64,000 nucleotides of DNA from an uncultured Rhizobiaceae group bacterium (lineage in GTDB: Bacteria; Pseudomonadota; Alphaproteobacteria; Rhizobiales; Rhizobiaceae). Location: the NCBI GenBank assembly GCA_937958815.1, contig CALGMR010000013.1:124001-188000 (forward strand), written 5' to 3'. Positions 62,964 through 64,000 of the stretch are shown here, piece after piece (the first letter of the stretch is position 1; the number at the start of each line of letters is the position of its first letter). Position numbers and translations under genes: made by a program. Below the pieces are notes generated by a model that had not been told where the DNA came from, did not search any database, and saw only the letters and a program-made list of their open reading frames with translations.

Positions 62964-64000
62964 CTACTTAAACATTGGCGGACGCGCATCCACCCATTCG
63001 CCATTGGCTTTGGCCGATGCAACGCAAGCATAAACGGCAGCCATGGAACGCACACCGTCTGAAGCTGTCGGCAAGCCGTCACGCACTTCGCCACCAATAG
63101 CATCAGCCAAATCGCAATAGATGTTTGCCACGGCAAGCGGGAACCCTTCAGGGTGTGCAATTGATACCCGAGAAAGGCGTTGAGCGTCTTCGTGCAATCC
63201 GCCTTCACCTTTTTCAATGATCTGTGTGCGACCACCCACGGGCGTGTAAATCAATTGGTTGGGTTGTTCAGACGCCCAGCGAAGGCCGCCTGTTTCGCCA
63301 AACACTTGAATGTCGAAACCATGTTGGCGGCCAATGGCAACGGAAGATGTCCAAAGCCGTCCCACAGTGCCACCCGCCATGCGGAAATTGACCATGGCAT
63401 CATCTTCCAGTTCTCTGCTTGGTATTGTGGATGCAAAATCTGCAGAGAGTTTTTCGACGTCATCATCGCAAATAAAACTTGCCATATGCATTGCGTGAAT
63501 GCCGCAATCTGCAAATTGACCGGAGACGCCAGCCATCGCAGGATCGTAGCGCCAGCGCACGCGTGGATTGTCGGCATCTGTTGCATCGCCGTGATGACCA
63601 TGACTGAAATTCGTCACGACAAGTCGCACTTTTCCGATCTCTCCGGCCCGCACCATGGCGCGGGCTTGGCGAACCATCGGATAGGCGGAGTAGCAATAAT
63701 TGACAGCGCAGATTTTGCCGGTGGCTTCAGCGATGCGAACAATTTCTTCGCCTTCTTCCACATTCATCGTCATGGGTTTTTCACACAACACATTAAAGCC
63801 AGCTTCCAGAAACGCTTTGGTGATCTCAAAGTGGGTGGAATTGGGTGTGGCAACCGTCACGAGATCGACCTTATCGTCTCGTTCTTTCTCGCCCGCCAAC
63901 ATTTCTTGCCAATCGCCGTAAGCGCGGTCTTTATCTACGCCCAAACGCTGGGCATAGTCTTTGCCTTCTGCAGCGCGGTGGTCGAGTGCACCTGCGGCCA
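62964..64000 (-). CDS. Gfo/Idh/MocA family oxidoreductase (5' end outside window)
   Basis: ...DLVTVATPNSTHFEITKAFLEAGFNVLCEKPMTMNVEEGEEIVRIAEATGK; frame stays open to the window end. Confidence 0.93.
   Translation of the reverse strand, partial: AAGALDHRAAEGKDYAQRLGVDKDRAYGDWQEMLAGEKERDDKVDLVTVATPNSTHFEITKAFLEAGFNVLCEKPMTMNVEEGEEIVRIAEATGKICAVNYCYSAYPMVRQARAMVRAGEIGKVRLVVTNFSHGHHGDATDADNPRVRWRYDPAMAGVSGQFADCGIHAMHMASFICDDDVEKLSADFASTIPSRELEDDAMVNFRMAGGTVGRLWTSSVAIGRQHGFDIQVFGETGGLRWASEQPNQLIYTPVGGRTQIIEKGEGGLHEDAQRLSRVSIAHPEGFPLAVANIYCDLADAIGGEVRDGLPTASDGVRSMAAVYACVASAKANGEWVDARPPMFK

Overview
The window is dominated (about 1-29.6 kb) by most of an alphaproteobacterial aerobic anoxygenic photosynthesis gene cluster. 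In order it holds: bchY (3' end)-bchZ-pufQ-like-pufBA-pufLM; two convergent blocks with an SCP2-like and an ICMT-like gene at the junction; the reverse-strand run bchF-bchN-bchB-bchH-bchL-bchM-lhaA-puhA-puhB-puhC-small ORF-acsF-puhE-hemA-idi; then ppaA/aerR-like, ppsR/crtJ, bchG, a second PucC-like carrier, bchP, a small membrane ORF and cytochrome c2. Immediately outside lies a divergent locus: a cytochrome P450 on the minus strand, and a membrane protein, an ATP-grasp protein and a DUF3422-like protein on the plus strand. A perfect PpsR/CrtJ-type palindrome (TGTC-N10-GACA) sits between the two arms, as it does before bchF and bchG. I consider this the best candidate for an under-described photosynthesis-linked function. 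From about 34.5 to 41.0 kb there is an accessory island ending at tRNA-Leu(CAG). It contains two decayed IS3-family elements, a Hint-domain C-terminal fragment of a probable large exoprotein, an RTX/HlyC-type acyltransferase gene with an in-frame stop, two exported hypothetical proteins and a gene start cut off by an IS. From 41 to 64 kb the sequence is ordinary chromosome: NDUFA9-like, L,D-transpeptidase, DEAD-box helicase, GST, GNAT, YqeY, carA, zinc metallopeptidase, dnaG, rpoD, HlyU-like, GH31, SDR, SIMPL, tRNA with CAU anticodon, LacI regulator, Gfo/Idh/MocA. All calls come from reading the supplied translations and DNA; no database search was run.
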